Positions 17,604 to 26,256 of a stretch of DNA of 64,000 nt are shown piece by piece; position 1 is the first letter of the stretch, and each line of letters starts with the position of its first letter. The notes under the pieces are model-generated. The model worked only from the letters and a program-made list of their open reading frames with translations, was not told where the DNA came from and made no database searches. Position numbers and translations under genes: made by a program. The DNA lies in contig DATLZR010000021.1 in the NCBI GenBank assembly GCA_035573895.1, forward strand, positions 1 to 64,000. Direction: 5' to 3'. This stretch comes from Blastocatellia bacterium. Its GTDB lineage: Bacteria > Acidobacteriota > Blastocatellia > HR10.

Positions 17604-18240
17604 GTGATTGCCAGCAGGAGCAGGCCTAAAAAAAATGCAAGCGGGCGGGTGGGTGACATGATCCGGGATGCGGTGTCTGCGGGAACCCTCAAGCCCCGGG
17701 ACCGGCTGGCCGAAGGCAAACTGGCCAAGGAGCTTGGCGTTGGCCTCTCCCCAGGTAGTGATGCCCTCTGTCAGTTTGAGCAACCGGGACTCGTGACACG
17801 TTGCTCGAATCGAGGGACTGTGGTGACCCAACTCAGGCCCACCGAAGTCAACCAAATCTTCTGACATCGCGCTGAACTTTAACCCCTTTGCGTCAAGTTC
17901 GCCATTGAGGGTGCAAAACCGGTTGGATCGGAGAACCTCCAGGAATGCGCCAATCACATTCTGGGAGATAGTCTATCACGAGACTCCGCGAAACTTCTTT
18001 GAAGGGGACCTGGAATTTCACAACCAGGTCTGTCGCATGACCGCCAATCCATTCTTGGAAAGTGGATGAGCAGGTAATCATGACCCACGGGTCTTGGCAT
18101 GAGTCCAGTGATTCGGGAATATTTCACGCATCGAATCGGCCACCGACTGCAGCCTTAGCTTCACACGAATTTCTTCGTGCGGGGTCAGGAGGGCTCTGGA
18201 ACAATCTGAATGGCGCCTTACTTGGGATGTGGGACAACAC
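17604..18240 (+). pseudogene. broken GntR-family (FCD-type) transcriptional regulator
   Basis: The start reads as a GntR winged helix: I-R-D-A-V-S-A-G-T-L-K-P-R-D-R-L-A-E-G-K-L, then K-E-L-G-V, and V-T-R-C-S-N-R-G-T-V-V-T-Q-L. The FCD ligand domain continues in other frames (LCVKFAIEG near 17885, FHNQVCRMTANPFLEKWMS near 18018). A stop at 17862 and several frameshifts break it. The family call is clear from the N-terminal part; the gene is not functional. Confidence 0.75.
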
Positions 18241-18504
18241 CGCGAGGGTTCACCTCCGTGACAGTCAAGGCAATCCCATCGGAGTACCCCCTCGGAGACG
18301 CCCTCTGTCTGGAAACAGTGGCAACTGTTCGGCTCTGATGTATGGTGCGTCAAGCCTTCGCTTACGCTCATCTACCGCTTGAAGCTGCTCCTCGAAACGT
18401 CGCAGCCGAAGGCCGACGATCAGCAATTCTTTCGGGTTGACTGCCGCAGTGGCGAATTGATCGGCCCTCGCAACTGCTGCAGCAGAAGGCCACGGTTGCT
18501 ACTG

Positions 18505-18830
18505 AAGGGAAAGCATTCAACCGAGAATTCGGCTACGTGCCTCGCCAGACATAAGACCGAAAGTTGTATCCAGGAATTGTCGAAGCCGGTCCGCGTGCCG
18601 CGCTGGCTTGGAATCCTTTGTACAAGGCCGGTGTGCGAGATAGGCTCTTTGGGGGTTAGCAGACGGTCTTTCGCGGCGGCTATTCGCTGCTATTCAATCA
18701 GATCACCACGGTCCAGACGAGCATTGCTGGGGAGCTGGTCAATCAACTTCGTGGGACAGGCTTTAGCGTGCGGGCGCGGGTTTATGATGCGGTCGGGAGG
18801 CCGCGACCGGGCTGTGCTGCCGGCGTGCCT
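18505..18830 (+). pseudogene. fragment of an Oar-like TonB receptor barrel
   Basis: One frame contains P-R-A-A-L-A-W-N-P-L, a stop, then TVFRGGYSLLFNQITTVQTS and AGELVNQLRGTGFSVRARVYD. The pattern of a Pro-Arg-x-G-F-A-W-D-P strand followed by T-x-x-R-G-G-Y-x-x-x-F-N is typical of Acidobacterial Oar-like TonB-dependent receptors. Only this central barrel part is readable and it is broken by stops. Confidence 0.5.
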
Positions 18831-19133
18831 TTCCCGTGCGGGCGCGTCGGTGCGGCCTTTATCTCCGCTCGGGGACCATTGAGCATTCGCTTTGTACCAC
18901 TAACGCGCAAAATCTGCACGCCGCTGAGATTTGGCGTTGTTACCGGTCTTGCTCTTGACTCCGAATACGTGGTGGGCTTCATTTACGCCGCCAACTTCAC
19001 GCCGCGACGCTAGCTTCCAGGCCACATTCCTATAGGGGCTGGACGGATCGGGCGTTGGGGCAGCCGGCTTTCTGTTACGGTCAACGTTCAATGCACCGGC
19101 GTGGGACTTGAAAGATCCAGGCTGTCGTTCCAA
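18831..19133. other. decayed DNA without a supported gene
   Basis: Short frames only. This piece may continue the TonB receptor remnant on the left, but no motif could be placed with confidence. Confidence 0.4.
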
Positions 19134-19592
19134 TCAAACGTTCGCGCAGGTGCTTAATGCTGTTGTTACGGAACTGCGTCGGGATGTTGCACCGTCACCG
19201 GTGACACCTCGGTCTTCGTTTGAAAGCAGTCTCGGCACAGGCGCAATTCGTCCCCTCGACGTCCGAGAGCCACACGGCCTTATGTCCGGGTCTTTGCCGA
19301 AGTGGGAGACAGTGTTTGTGCACGGAGTGATAGCAAGGTAGTTCCGCGACACCTCGACGAGCTTGCCATCCCCGGTTTCTCGTTCCTGGACCATTGGTGT
19401 TTCAACTCTAGAGACTGTTTTCGTCTCATCCAGCACGGTCATCGCCAAGCGCTCGCCTCCTCTTTCAAAAGACCAAATGATAGCGAGGCTCCAAAATGAA
19501 ATGCGGGTTCCGCCCGATAGAAGACAACTTACCTTGATCCCTGCGAACTCGGCTGCCCTTGAACCGTCCGCTCTTTTTGTTCGTTCGCCCAC
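19134..19592 (-). pseudogene. remnant of an uncharacterised protein
   Basis: A minus-strand frame of 152 codons contains TVLDETKTVSRVETP, G-D-G-K-L-V-E-V-S-R-N-Y and a T-N-T-V-S-H-F-G-K-D segment. These recall a family of secreted bacterial proteins with an E-V-S-R-N-F-F-A-I-C / Y-F-G-E-D-V-D pattern. The conserved part ends abruptly and the rest is low-quality sequence, and there is no ribosome site. I read it as a fragment; the family name is not known to me. Confidence 0.35.
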
Positions 19593-19856
19593 GCGGTCAT
19601 TTGGTATGCCAGCATCCTAGCCGTGATAATCAGCGGGAGCAAAAGTAGCGACACGACTATCCTCCGATGTGTCCGACCGAGAGAGATTTTATTTACCCGC
19701 CCCTGTGAACCGTGAATTGCAGTTCATGACAGACAACACCTCTGACCACTGGACACTGACAGTGGCATGGGAAATAATGGGGCAGCCGTGGCTCATGTGG
19801 TGAGGGAGATTTGCAACGAACACTCTTAAGAGAACTTTCAGCGTGAGAGGGAGAGG

Positions 19857-21101
19857 ATGGAGCTGCCGATCAACCTGAAGCTGGACATCATTCAATCGCT
19901 GGCGCTGGCCAGCCTGGTGCTGATGCTGGGCACCTGGGTGAAACGCCGAATGACGATGCTCGACCGACTCAACATTCCCGCAGCAGTTGTCGGAGGGCTT
20001 TTGTGTTCGTTGCTGCTTCTGACGCTCCGAGGACGGGTGCTCAATCTGGAGGCCGATACCACGCTTCGCGACTTATTCATGATCGCCTTTTTCACGACCA
20101 TCGGCTTTGGCGCAAGCCTTCAACTGCTGAGAATTGGTGGCGTACAGGTGCTCCTCTACTTTGGCCTGGCGACGGTCGTCGCCGTGGCGCAAAACGCCAT
20201 CGGGATCGGGATCGCTCAAGCGTTCGGTCTGCATCCGCTGTTGGGCATTATCGCCGGATCGGTGAGCTTGGCTGGTGGGCCCGCGACGAGCCTGGCCTTC
20301 GGCCCAACGTTCGAGCAGTTGGGAGTTGCCGGGGCGACGACGCTTGGACTCGCGTCAGCCACCTTCGGCATCACGCTTGGCGGCTTGATCGGCGGCCCGG
20401 TCGGCACTCACTTGATTCACCGGCATCGGCTGCTGGCTGCGCCGTCATCGCGAAAAGCCCCGGCGTTTGATCCGATTCTCGAAGTTCCGTCGGCGAACGA
20501 ACTCAAAGACGAGGTCGCCGCGCTCAGCGAAGAAGGCGCGGAGCGGTCGGAGGTGCTTCATAGCATTCTGCTCATCGCCCTGGCAATGGGCATCGGCACT
20601 GTCATCAGCCAGTGGTTCAACGCACACCGCATCGTGCTGCCAGCCTACATCGGCGCGATGCTCGTGGCGGCGCTCTTGCGCAACCTGGATGATCGGTTCA
20701 AATTCGTCCGCCTCCTGCCATCCCAAATCGAAGCCATCGGCAACATCTCGCTCTCGATCTTCATTGCCATGGCGCTGATGAATTTGAGATTGTGGGAGCT
20801 GGTGAGATTAGCCCTGCCGCTCGTTGTGATCCTGGTAGCGCAAGTGATCCTTGTCCTTTTGGTCTCCTACACCATCTCGTTTTATTTGATGGGCCGGGAT
20901 TACGACTCAGCGGTGATGGCTGGCGGTTTCGTCGGCTTCATGTTGGGAACGACGGCCAACGCGATGGCATGCATGGATGCGCTCGTCCAGAAGTTCGGTC
21001 CGGCCCCGCGAGCGTACCTGGTCGTCCCCATTGTCGGTGCATTTCTGATTGATTTCACTAACGCCCTGATCATCACCACGATGTCGAACCTCTTCCAGTG
21101 A
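19857..21101 (+). CDS. gltS: sodium/glutamate symporter GltS
   Basis: The 414-residue protein has about 11 membrane segments and GltS-type motifs in both halves: GGPATSLAFGPTFEQLG with GSVSLAGG in the first, and GFMLGTTANAMACMDALVQKFGPAP-like residues near 360-385 in the second. Family length is about 400. It imports glutamate with Na+. The ATG at 19857 has GAGAGGGAGAGG upstream. It is the first intact gene after the decay zone and is followed by a secreted protein gene, 198 nt away. Confidence 0.93.
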   Translation: MELPINLKLDIIQSLALASLVLMLGTWVKRRMTMLDRLNIPAAVVGGLLCSLLLLTLRGRVLNLEADTTLRDLFMIAFFTTIGFGASLQLLRIGGVQVLLYFGLATVVAVAQNAIGIGIAQAFGLHPLLGIIAGSVSLAGGPATSLAFGPTFEQLGVAGATTLGLASATFGITLGGLIGGPVGTHLIHRHRLLAAPSSRKAPAFDPILEVPSANELKDEVAALSEEGAERSEVLHSILLIALAMGIGTVISQWFNAHRIVLPAYIGAMLVAALLRNLDDRFKFVRLLPSQIEAIGNISLSIFIAMALMNLRLWELVRLALPLVVILVAQVILVLLVSYTISFYLMGRDYDSAVMAGGFVGFMLGTTANAMACMDALVQKFGPAPRAYLVVPIVGAFLIDFTNALIITTMSNLFQ

Positions 21102-21299
21102 CGCGGGCCGGCTACGCACCGACAGCCCTTCTGAATCCGAATCAGGGCCAAAGAAATCGAGCATTCCACAATGTCGCCCTTTTCCAAAATTCGGACGGCG
21201 TTTCTGAGAATCTGGAAATCCGGAAAAGGAGGCCGCCAATCTGCTATAGAGTGCACGTCAGAGGCGTGCGTTTCTGGGGATTTTCCGAGGAGGCCAGTC

Positions 21300-22364
21300 A
21301 TGAACATCAAGCGCATCAGAACCACTTTTTGTATCACAGGCTGGCTGCTCACGGTGATTCAATCACCGACGATTGGGAATCAACAGCCGGCATCGGTGGC
21401 TCCGAAAGCGCCTGAACCGAGCGCGGTGAAGCAGGCTAACCAGCCCGCCCCGATCAACACGATTTGGTTCGCTCCGGCGACGCTGTTGACGAGCGGAACG
21501 GAAAAGGAGCTGACCACAAAACTGAAACAGTGGACAACGGCGGGTCCTTTCGATGGCTTTCCCATACGAATCCTGCCGCCGACGTTTGCCGATCCCCAGG
21601 ACTTCATCCCACGCGCTAATGCCCTGGACGAAGTCCTGGGCGGCACGCTCATCATCGGGACGTTCGCCGTCGGCAAGGACGGATGGGAGACGAGTTTCAA
21701 CGAGCGGTTCGCGCGCCAGTTCGGATTCAACTATGATGCCAGCAAAGCCGTGACCCAGAGCGAGTGGCTGAAGACGATGAGCGCGCTCACGGCCAACACC
21801 TGGGCATGGGTCTTGGAGCAGCCGGCCCAGATGCCGCCGCCGTTGGAAGCCACGGCCCGCTCAGCAGCCGAGTTCGCCGAGATCGCCAAAGCCCAAAACA
21901 GAAAGGTCATCATCTGGATTTCGGCGATGGGGCTGCAACCGGAGCCGCTGCTTGCGATCCTGCGCCGTGTCATTGAAGCGACTCGCGCGCAGGCCGACTA
22001 TTTCGTCTGGATGGATTTGCCCGGTGTGGTGCTCCAACAAACGCTCGGGCGCCGTCCTAATTCGCCGGAGGAAGGGCGGATGACACCGCAGATGCTGGCC
22101 ACGATGGAGAAATTGCTGGATCAGATTGTGACACTGACGCCGCCGGAGAAGACGCTCATTCAGTGGACGCACAGCCCTTTTCTTCCCACCCAAGACGTGG
22201 AGGGAACGGTTGCGTACATCACAGCCTGCCAGCGCAAGGGGATCAACCGCTTCGTTCTCTTCTTTTCGCTGGAAGGGCTGGAGCAAGAGCCCTGGCGGTC
22301 GTTCTACCAAACGCTTCCAAAGGTGAAACGAGCGGATCGTCGTCCTGCCCCCTCTGACTCATAG
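21300..22364 (+). CDS. secreted protein of unknown function
   Basis: The 354-residue protein has a signal peptide (about 1-25), a Pro/Ala-rich linker (28-48) and a globular part that alternates hydrophobic strands and helices: G-T-L-I-I-G-T-F-A, KVIIWISAMG, YFVWMDLPG, LIQWTHSPF and NRFVLFFSLEG. The pattern suggests a beta/alpha barrel such as a glycosidase-like fold, but no catalytic motif is recognised. ATG at 21300 is chosen because of GAGGAGG 6 nt upstream. It lies downstream of gltS in the same direction. Confidence 0.75.
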   Translation: MNIKRIRTTFCITGWLLTVIQSPTIGNQQPASVAPKAPEPSAVKQANQPAPINTIWFAPATLLTSGTEKELTTKLKQWTTAGPFDGFPIRILPPTFADPQDFIPRANALDEVLGGTLIIGTFAVGKDGWETSFNERFARQFGFNYDASKAVTQSEWLKTMSALTANTWAWVLEQPAQMPPPLEATARSAAEFAEIAKAQNRKVIIWISAMGLQPEPLLAILRRVIEATRAQADYFVWMDLPGVVLQQTLGRRPNSPEEGRMTPQMLATMEKLLDQIVTLTPPEKTLIQWTHSPFLPTQDVEGTVAYITACQRKGINRFVLFFSLEGLEQEPWRSFYQTLPKVKRADRRPAPSDS

Positions 22365-22591
22365 AGGGTTCGCCAAGGCATGGTTTAGCCGGTCAGAGGC
22401 TCTTTTTCCGGAGGGAATACGGCTCGCTCCTTGACCCGGAGAGACGTGTTGAGAAAATTGGGGCTGGTTCCGCTGGCGGCTCCTTCGCTGGCTGGCGAGC
22501 GCGTGCCAGCCGTCCCGGAAGCCCAACGAGCGCTTCCCTCCGCCGGGGCCACCTATCGCCGGCTGGTGAGGATCCCACGATCATCATAGCG

Positions 22592-23668
22592 ATGGGCTTT
22601 CACACTCACCTGAGCGGATCGCTCATTTCCGGCCGCAAGTCACCTAAGCGATGGAGGAGGGATCACGCCACTTCGTGCGCATGGACCTTCTGCAACGGAA
22701 GGTCGGCGAGCGCCCGGCTGAATTGACCGGAGCGAAAGTAGCACTTGTGACCGCCGGAGCGGCAGTAGCCATTACGCTGGGCACGCTGCCTGCATAACTG
22801 GCAAAGAGCCGGAGAAGATCAAACGCTTGCCCGATACCACCCGCATGAGGAACGATGTGATCATCCAAAAGGCCCACCCAAACCCTCATGATCACGCTGA
22901 ACGGGTGACGGGCGCTCCGCTCATCGAAGTCGTGACGGTAGAGCAATATCGCGCAGCCTTCACGGACAAGACAGCCATGCACCTGGTTGCTGACCGTCAC
23001 TTTTATTATCCCGGATGCGGACGTTCCAAACTCCCGGATGCCCTGGCTATCGCGAAAGAGCACGGGGGTCCCTTACCTTGTGGATACAGCGGCTGAAGTA
23101 CCACCTGTGACCAATCGCACCTACTTCACGCGCCTGGGAGTGGACCTGGTCTGTCTCAGCGGCGGCAAAGGTTTGATGGGACCGCAACGCACCGGGATGC
23201 TGCTTGGGCGACGTGATCTTTGTCGAAGCAGCTTATTTGAACGGATCGCCGCACTCGGATTCCATCGGGCACGCGGCCAAAGTCGGCAAGAAATCGCGGG
23301 ACTCTTCGTGGCGCTGGGACTCTACTTTGAAGCGCAACCACACCCCCCAATGGAAGGAGTGCGAACAGCAGGTCGTGTTCAGTCTGAAGACGGTGCCCTA
23401 TATGCCGCGCGTCAAGAAAGCAGAGATGCTTGTTTCACCTATTGCCAGCGTGATGCCACACGCCCGAATCCTTTGGGACGAAGGCATCATTCTCCTCAAA
23501 CGCGCTGACGTTGCCAAAAGTCTCGGAGAGGGTGAGCCGTCAATTGAGGTGCGACTGTCACGGGACAACACGCCGATGCTCGAAGCGGCCGTGTGAATGC
23601 TCCAGCCCGGCGAATATCGGGTCGTGGCCCATGGCATCCGTGACGTCCACGGCCAAGGAGCGCAATAG
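22592..23668 (+). pseudogene. broken SelA-like PLP-dependent lyase (DgaE type)
   Basis: Pieces of a fold-type I PLP enzyme are readable in order across frames: HTHLSGSLISG at the start, VGERPAELTGA with V-T-A-G-A-A, a central L-V-D-T-A-A-E-V-P-P-V-T-N, then GVDLVCLSGGKGLMGPQ containing the PLP lysine, then GRRDL, AKVGK, and a tail ending in LQPGEYRVVA. These motifs belong to the SelA-like family that includes D-glucosaminate-6-phosphate ammonia lyase. Many stops and frameshifts inactivate it. A RidA gene follows, which fits a former PLP-enzyme partner. Confidence 0.75.
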
Positions 23669-23846
23669 CCTTGAAGAACGATCTATTTTTAAGCATGCTT
23701 TGTCAGCCGATTCGTCCTGGAGGGGCAATAGAGGGTAGTCCAGGGCCGATCGTTGTCGCCTTGGAGCCCATGCCCCGACGTAAGTGAGCCCCGGAAGGGG
23801 CGGTAAAAGAATGGGCTGAGATCTTATCGAAGAGAGGAGGGCTCAG

Positions 23847-24359
23847 ATGAGCGAGAAGCGAAGGAATCGAAACGTCACGCGTCGCAAATTCCTGGGTCAG
23901 GCCGTGGGTGGGACGGCCGCTACAGCCGTGGCTCTTCCTCTGACCGGTTCCGTCCAGAGACCGAGGCAGAGAGTCGGCAAGAAAGTCATCTACAAAGCAG
24001 GTGAGAAGCCTGAACCCAATCGGGTCTATAGCTCCGGAATTCAGTTCGGTCAACTGCTCTTTGTCTCCGGCCAGGGGGCTCACGACCCGGAGACGCGCAG
24101 ACTCGTCGAGGGACCGTTCTCCAACCAGGTGCGTCGCTGTCTTGAGAATGTCAAAATGGTGTTGGAGGCGGCAGGTTCTTCGCTTGACCGCGTGCTGAAG
24201 TGCACGGTCTTTTTGACCGACATCGCCAAGTTTCAGGAGATGAACGAGGTCTATCGCACGTTTTTCCCGACCGATCCTCCAGCGCGTACGACTGTAGCCG
24301 TCACGGCACTGCCGGGAAATTCGCCCATCGAAATCGAGTGCATCGCTTATGTGGAGTGA
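23847..24359 (+). CDS. Tat-exported RidA family (enamine/imine deaminase-like) protein
   Basis: The 170-residue protein has a twin-arginine signal (TRRKFLG, residues 11-17, with a hydrophobic stretch to 36) before a complete RidA domain (about 50-170). RidA landmarks include FVSGQGAHDPETRRLVEG and the ARTTVAV segment with the catalytic-type Arg. RidA hydrolyses reactive enamines and imines released by PLP enzymes. Export of a RidA protein is uncommon and would act on imines outside the cytoplasm. The ATG at 23847 follows GAGAGGAGGG. The neighbouring SelA-like lyase is dead, so its source of substrate is unclear. Confidence 0.88.
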   Translation: MSEKRRNRNVTRRKFLGQAVGGTAATAVALPLTGSVQRPRQRVGKKVIYKAGEKPEPNRVYSSGIQFGQLLFVSGQGAHDPETRRLVEGPFSNQVRRCLENVKMVLEAAGSSLDRVLKCTVFLTDIAKFQEMNEVYRTFFPTDPPARTTVAVTALPGNSPIEIECIAYVE

Positions 24360-24570
24360 AAGGCTGACAGAGTCGAAACGTAGCCCAAACTCTCCAGTCT
24401 GCGACCGTGCGCAGGCTTGAGGATCCGCGCTAGATTTTTCGGAGGATCTTTACGTGGCGCCGGGTCATGCCTCAAAAATGATCAACTCCCGGAGCGCCCG
24501 CTTCCACGGTGCCGGGCTTCCCCTCCTCACGAGCCCCGTCAGAGGTGTGCGCTCGCGGCAAGCTTCACAA

Positions 24571-24698
24571 GAATCGCCTATGTGCTTATGCCGCGCCACG
24601 AGGGATGAACACGGGTTCGCCAACGGATAAAAAGTGCCAACTGATAGGTGATCCGTTGGAACCTTTCATCCGTTGGGAGATCATTCTCAAGGAGAGAG
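24571..24698 (+). repeat. leader repeat copy 1 with hairpin, upstream of serine hydrolase
   Basis: About 125 nt match 26125-26250 at most positions. Each copy holds the inverted repeat CCAACGGAT (24620-24628) and ATCCGTTGG (24651-24659), able to form a 9-bp stem, and both end right at the ribosome site of the next gene. The two copies precede different genes, so it is likely a 5' untranslated element. Confidence 0.75.
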
Positions 24699-24703
24699 GT
24701 AAA

Positions 24704-26095
24704 ATGACGAATCGGAGATTCCTGCTCATTGTCGCTTGCCTGCTTCTTTCGGTCGCGTCGGTCGCTGCACAGACCGACAGAGTGGACGCCTATGTCCGAT
24801 ACATGATGGAGCGATTTCACATTCCGGGTCTGGCGATGGCCGTGGTCAAGGATGGTCAGGTCATCGCGGCCAAAGGCTATGGTCGAGCGAGCCTCGAACT
24901 CGACGTGCCCGTGACGCCAGAGACCGTCTTTGAGATTGGTTCCATCACCAAGCAGTTCACGGCGGCAGCCATCATGCTGCTTGTCGAAGAAGGCAAAGTC
25001 CGATTGGACGACAAAATCAGCACCTATCTTCCGGGGCTTCCTGAAACTTGGTCCAGCGTGACGGTGCGACACCTGCTCACACACACATCGGGGATCAAAA
25101 GTTACACCTCGGTGATGGACTTCCTCACGCTCTGTCGAAACGATCACACGTCCGATGAGATCATCCGAATGGTGTCGGGATTTCCGCTGGAGTTTCAACC
25201 GGGCGAGAAGTGGGCCTACAGCAACACGGGCTATTACCTGCTCGGCCTTATCATCGAGAAGGCAAGTGGCAGATCCTACTGGGACTTTCTCGATGAGCGC
25301 ATCTTCAAACCGCTGGGGATGACCGCGACGCGAAGCAGCGAGCCAAAAGCAATCATCCCTCATCGCGCGCGGGGTTATAGCTGGATGGGAGATCGTTATG
25401 TGAACATAGACCCGCTGACCACGACCGCAGCCGGAGCGGCCGGAGCCATCGTCTCGACGGTCCTGGACATGGCCAGGTGGGATGCGGCGCTGTACACCGA
25501 ACGTGTGCTCAAGAGATCGAGCCTGGACCAGATGTGGACACCGGCCACGCTCACGAGCGGTCAGACGACCGATTATGGCTTCGGCTGGCGCGTGGGCGAA
25601 ATTCGCGGTCACCGGTTCGTCCAGCATGGCGGCGGCACGCCCGGATTTCGCAGTCATTTTCTTCGCCTGCCGGATGACCGCCTCACCATCATCATCTTGA
25701 CCAATCGCGGCGGTTCAACGCCCGCCGGCAGCATCGCGCAGGGCATCGCTCGCCTCTATCTGCCCGACTTGAGAGAAGAACCGATTGAAGACAAGGATCC
25801 GACGACGACGGCGATGTCCAAAAACGTACTGCTTGCTCTCAGAAACGGAACTCTCGATCCCGACCTGTTCACGGCGGAAGCGCGGGCCGCGCTCTTCCCC
25901 GACCAAGTTAAAGAAATGCGCGAGCTGCTCGAACCGGCAGGCAGGCTGCGATCCTTCCACTTGCTTGAGCGAAAGGACGAAGGTCGGCTGCGCCACTATC
26001 GCTATCGCGCCAGCTTCGAGAAGGAGTCGTGGATCCTGACACTCACGCAGAACGTCGAGGGGAAAATCGAGGCGTTGAATCTCTGGATCGAGTAG
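24704..26095 (+). CDS. secreted serine hydrolase of the beta-lactamase/DD-peptidase (class C, S12) family
   Basis: The 463-residue protein has a signal peptide (1-22, ending A-A-Q) and a beta-lactamase-fold domain (about 25-355). The catalytic motifs are S80-I-T-K83, Y172-S-N174 and H-G-G near residue 309. The last 110 residues form a separate domain of the type found behind S12 peptidases (lipocalin-like). It may act as an esterase, D-aminopeptidase or peptidase; sequence alone does not decide. The ATG at 24704 has AAGGAGAGAGG before it. The repeat leader is shared with the sulfatase gene, suggesting common control. Confidence 0.9.
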   Translation: MTNRRFLLIVACLLLSVASVAAQTDRVDAYVRYMMERFHIPGLAMAVVKDGQVIAAKGYGRASLELDVPVTPETVFEIGSITKQFTAAAIMLLVEEGKVRLDDKISTYLPGLPETWSSVTVRHLLTHTSGIKSYTSVMDFLTLCRNDHTSDEIIRMVSGFPLEFQPGEKWAYSNTGYYLLGLIIEKASGRSYWDFLDERIFKPLGMTATRSSEPKAIIPHRARGYSWMGDRYVNIDPLTTTAAGAAGAIVSTVLDMARWDAALYTERVLKRSSLDQMWTPATLTSGQTTDYGFGWRVGEIRGHRFVQHGGGTPGFRSHFLRLPDDRLTIIILTNRGGSTPAGSIAQGIARLYLPDLREEPIEDKDPTTTAMSKNVLLALRNGTLDPDLFTAEARAALFPDQVKEMRELLEPAGRLRSFHLLERKDEGRLRHYRYRASFEKESWILTLTQNVEGKIEALNLWIE

Positions 26096-26124
26096 GAACA
26101 AGCATCGGCCTGAACCTGAGTGAG

Positions 26125-26250
26125 GAATCGCCCATGTGCTATCGCACGCCACGAAGGGTGGAAAAGGGTTCGCCAACGGATGAAAAGGGCCAACTGATGA
26201 GTGATCCGTTGGAACCTTTCATCCGCCGGGAGATTATTTTCGAGGGAGGA
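26125..26250 (+). repeat. leader repeat copy 2 with hairpin, upstream of sulfatase
   Basis: It is the second copy of the leader element described at 24571-24698. The stem is CCAACGGAT (26173-26181) with ATCCGTTGG (26204-26212); the stem is conserved while the loop differs by a few bases, as expected for a selected RNA structure or a recent copy. Confidence 0.75.
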
Positions 26251-26256
26251 TCAACC

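Noticed and set aside
22490-22511. 7-bp hairpin (GGCTGGC/GCCAGCC) after the secreted protein gene
   Set aside because: No T tract follows and it lies over 120 nt after the stop, so terminator function is not supported.
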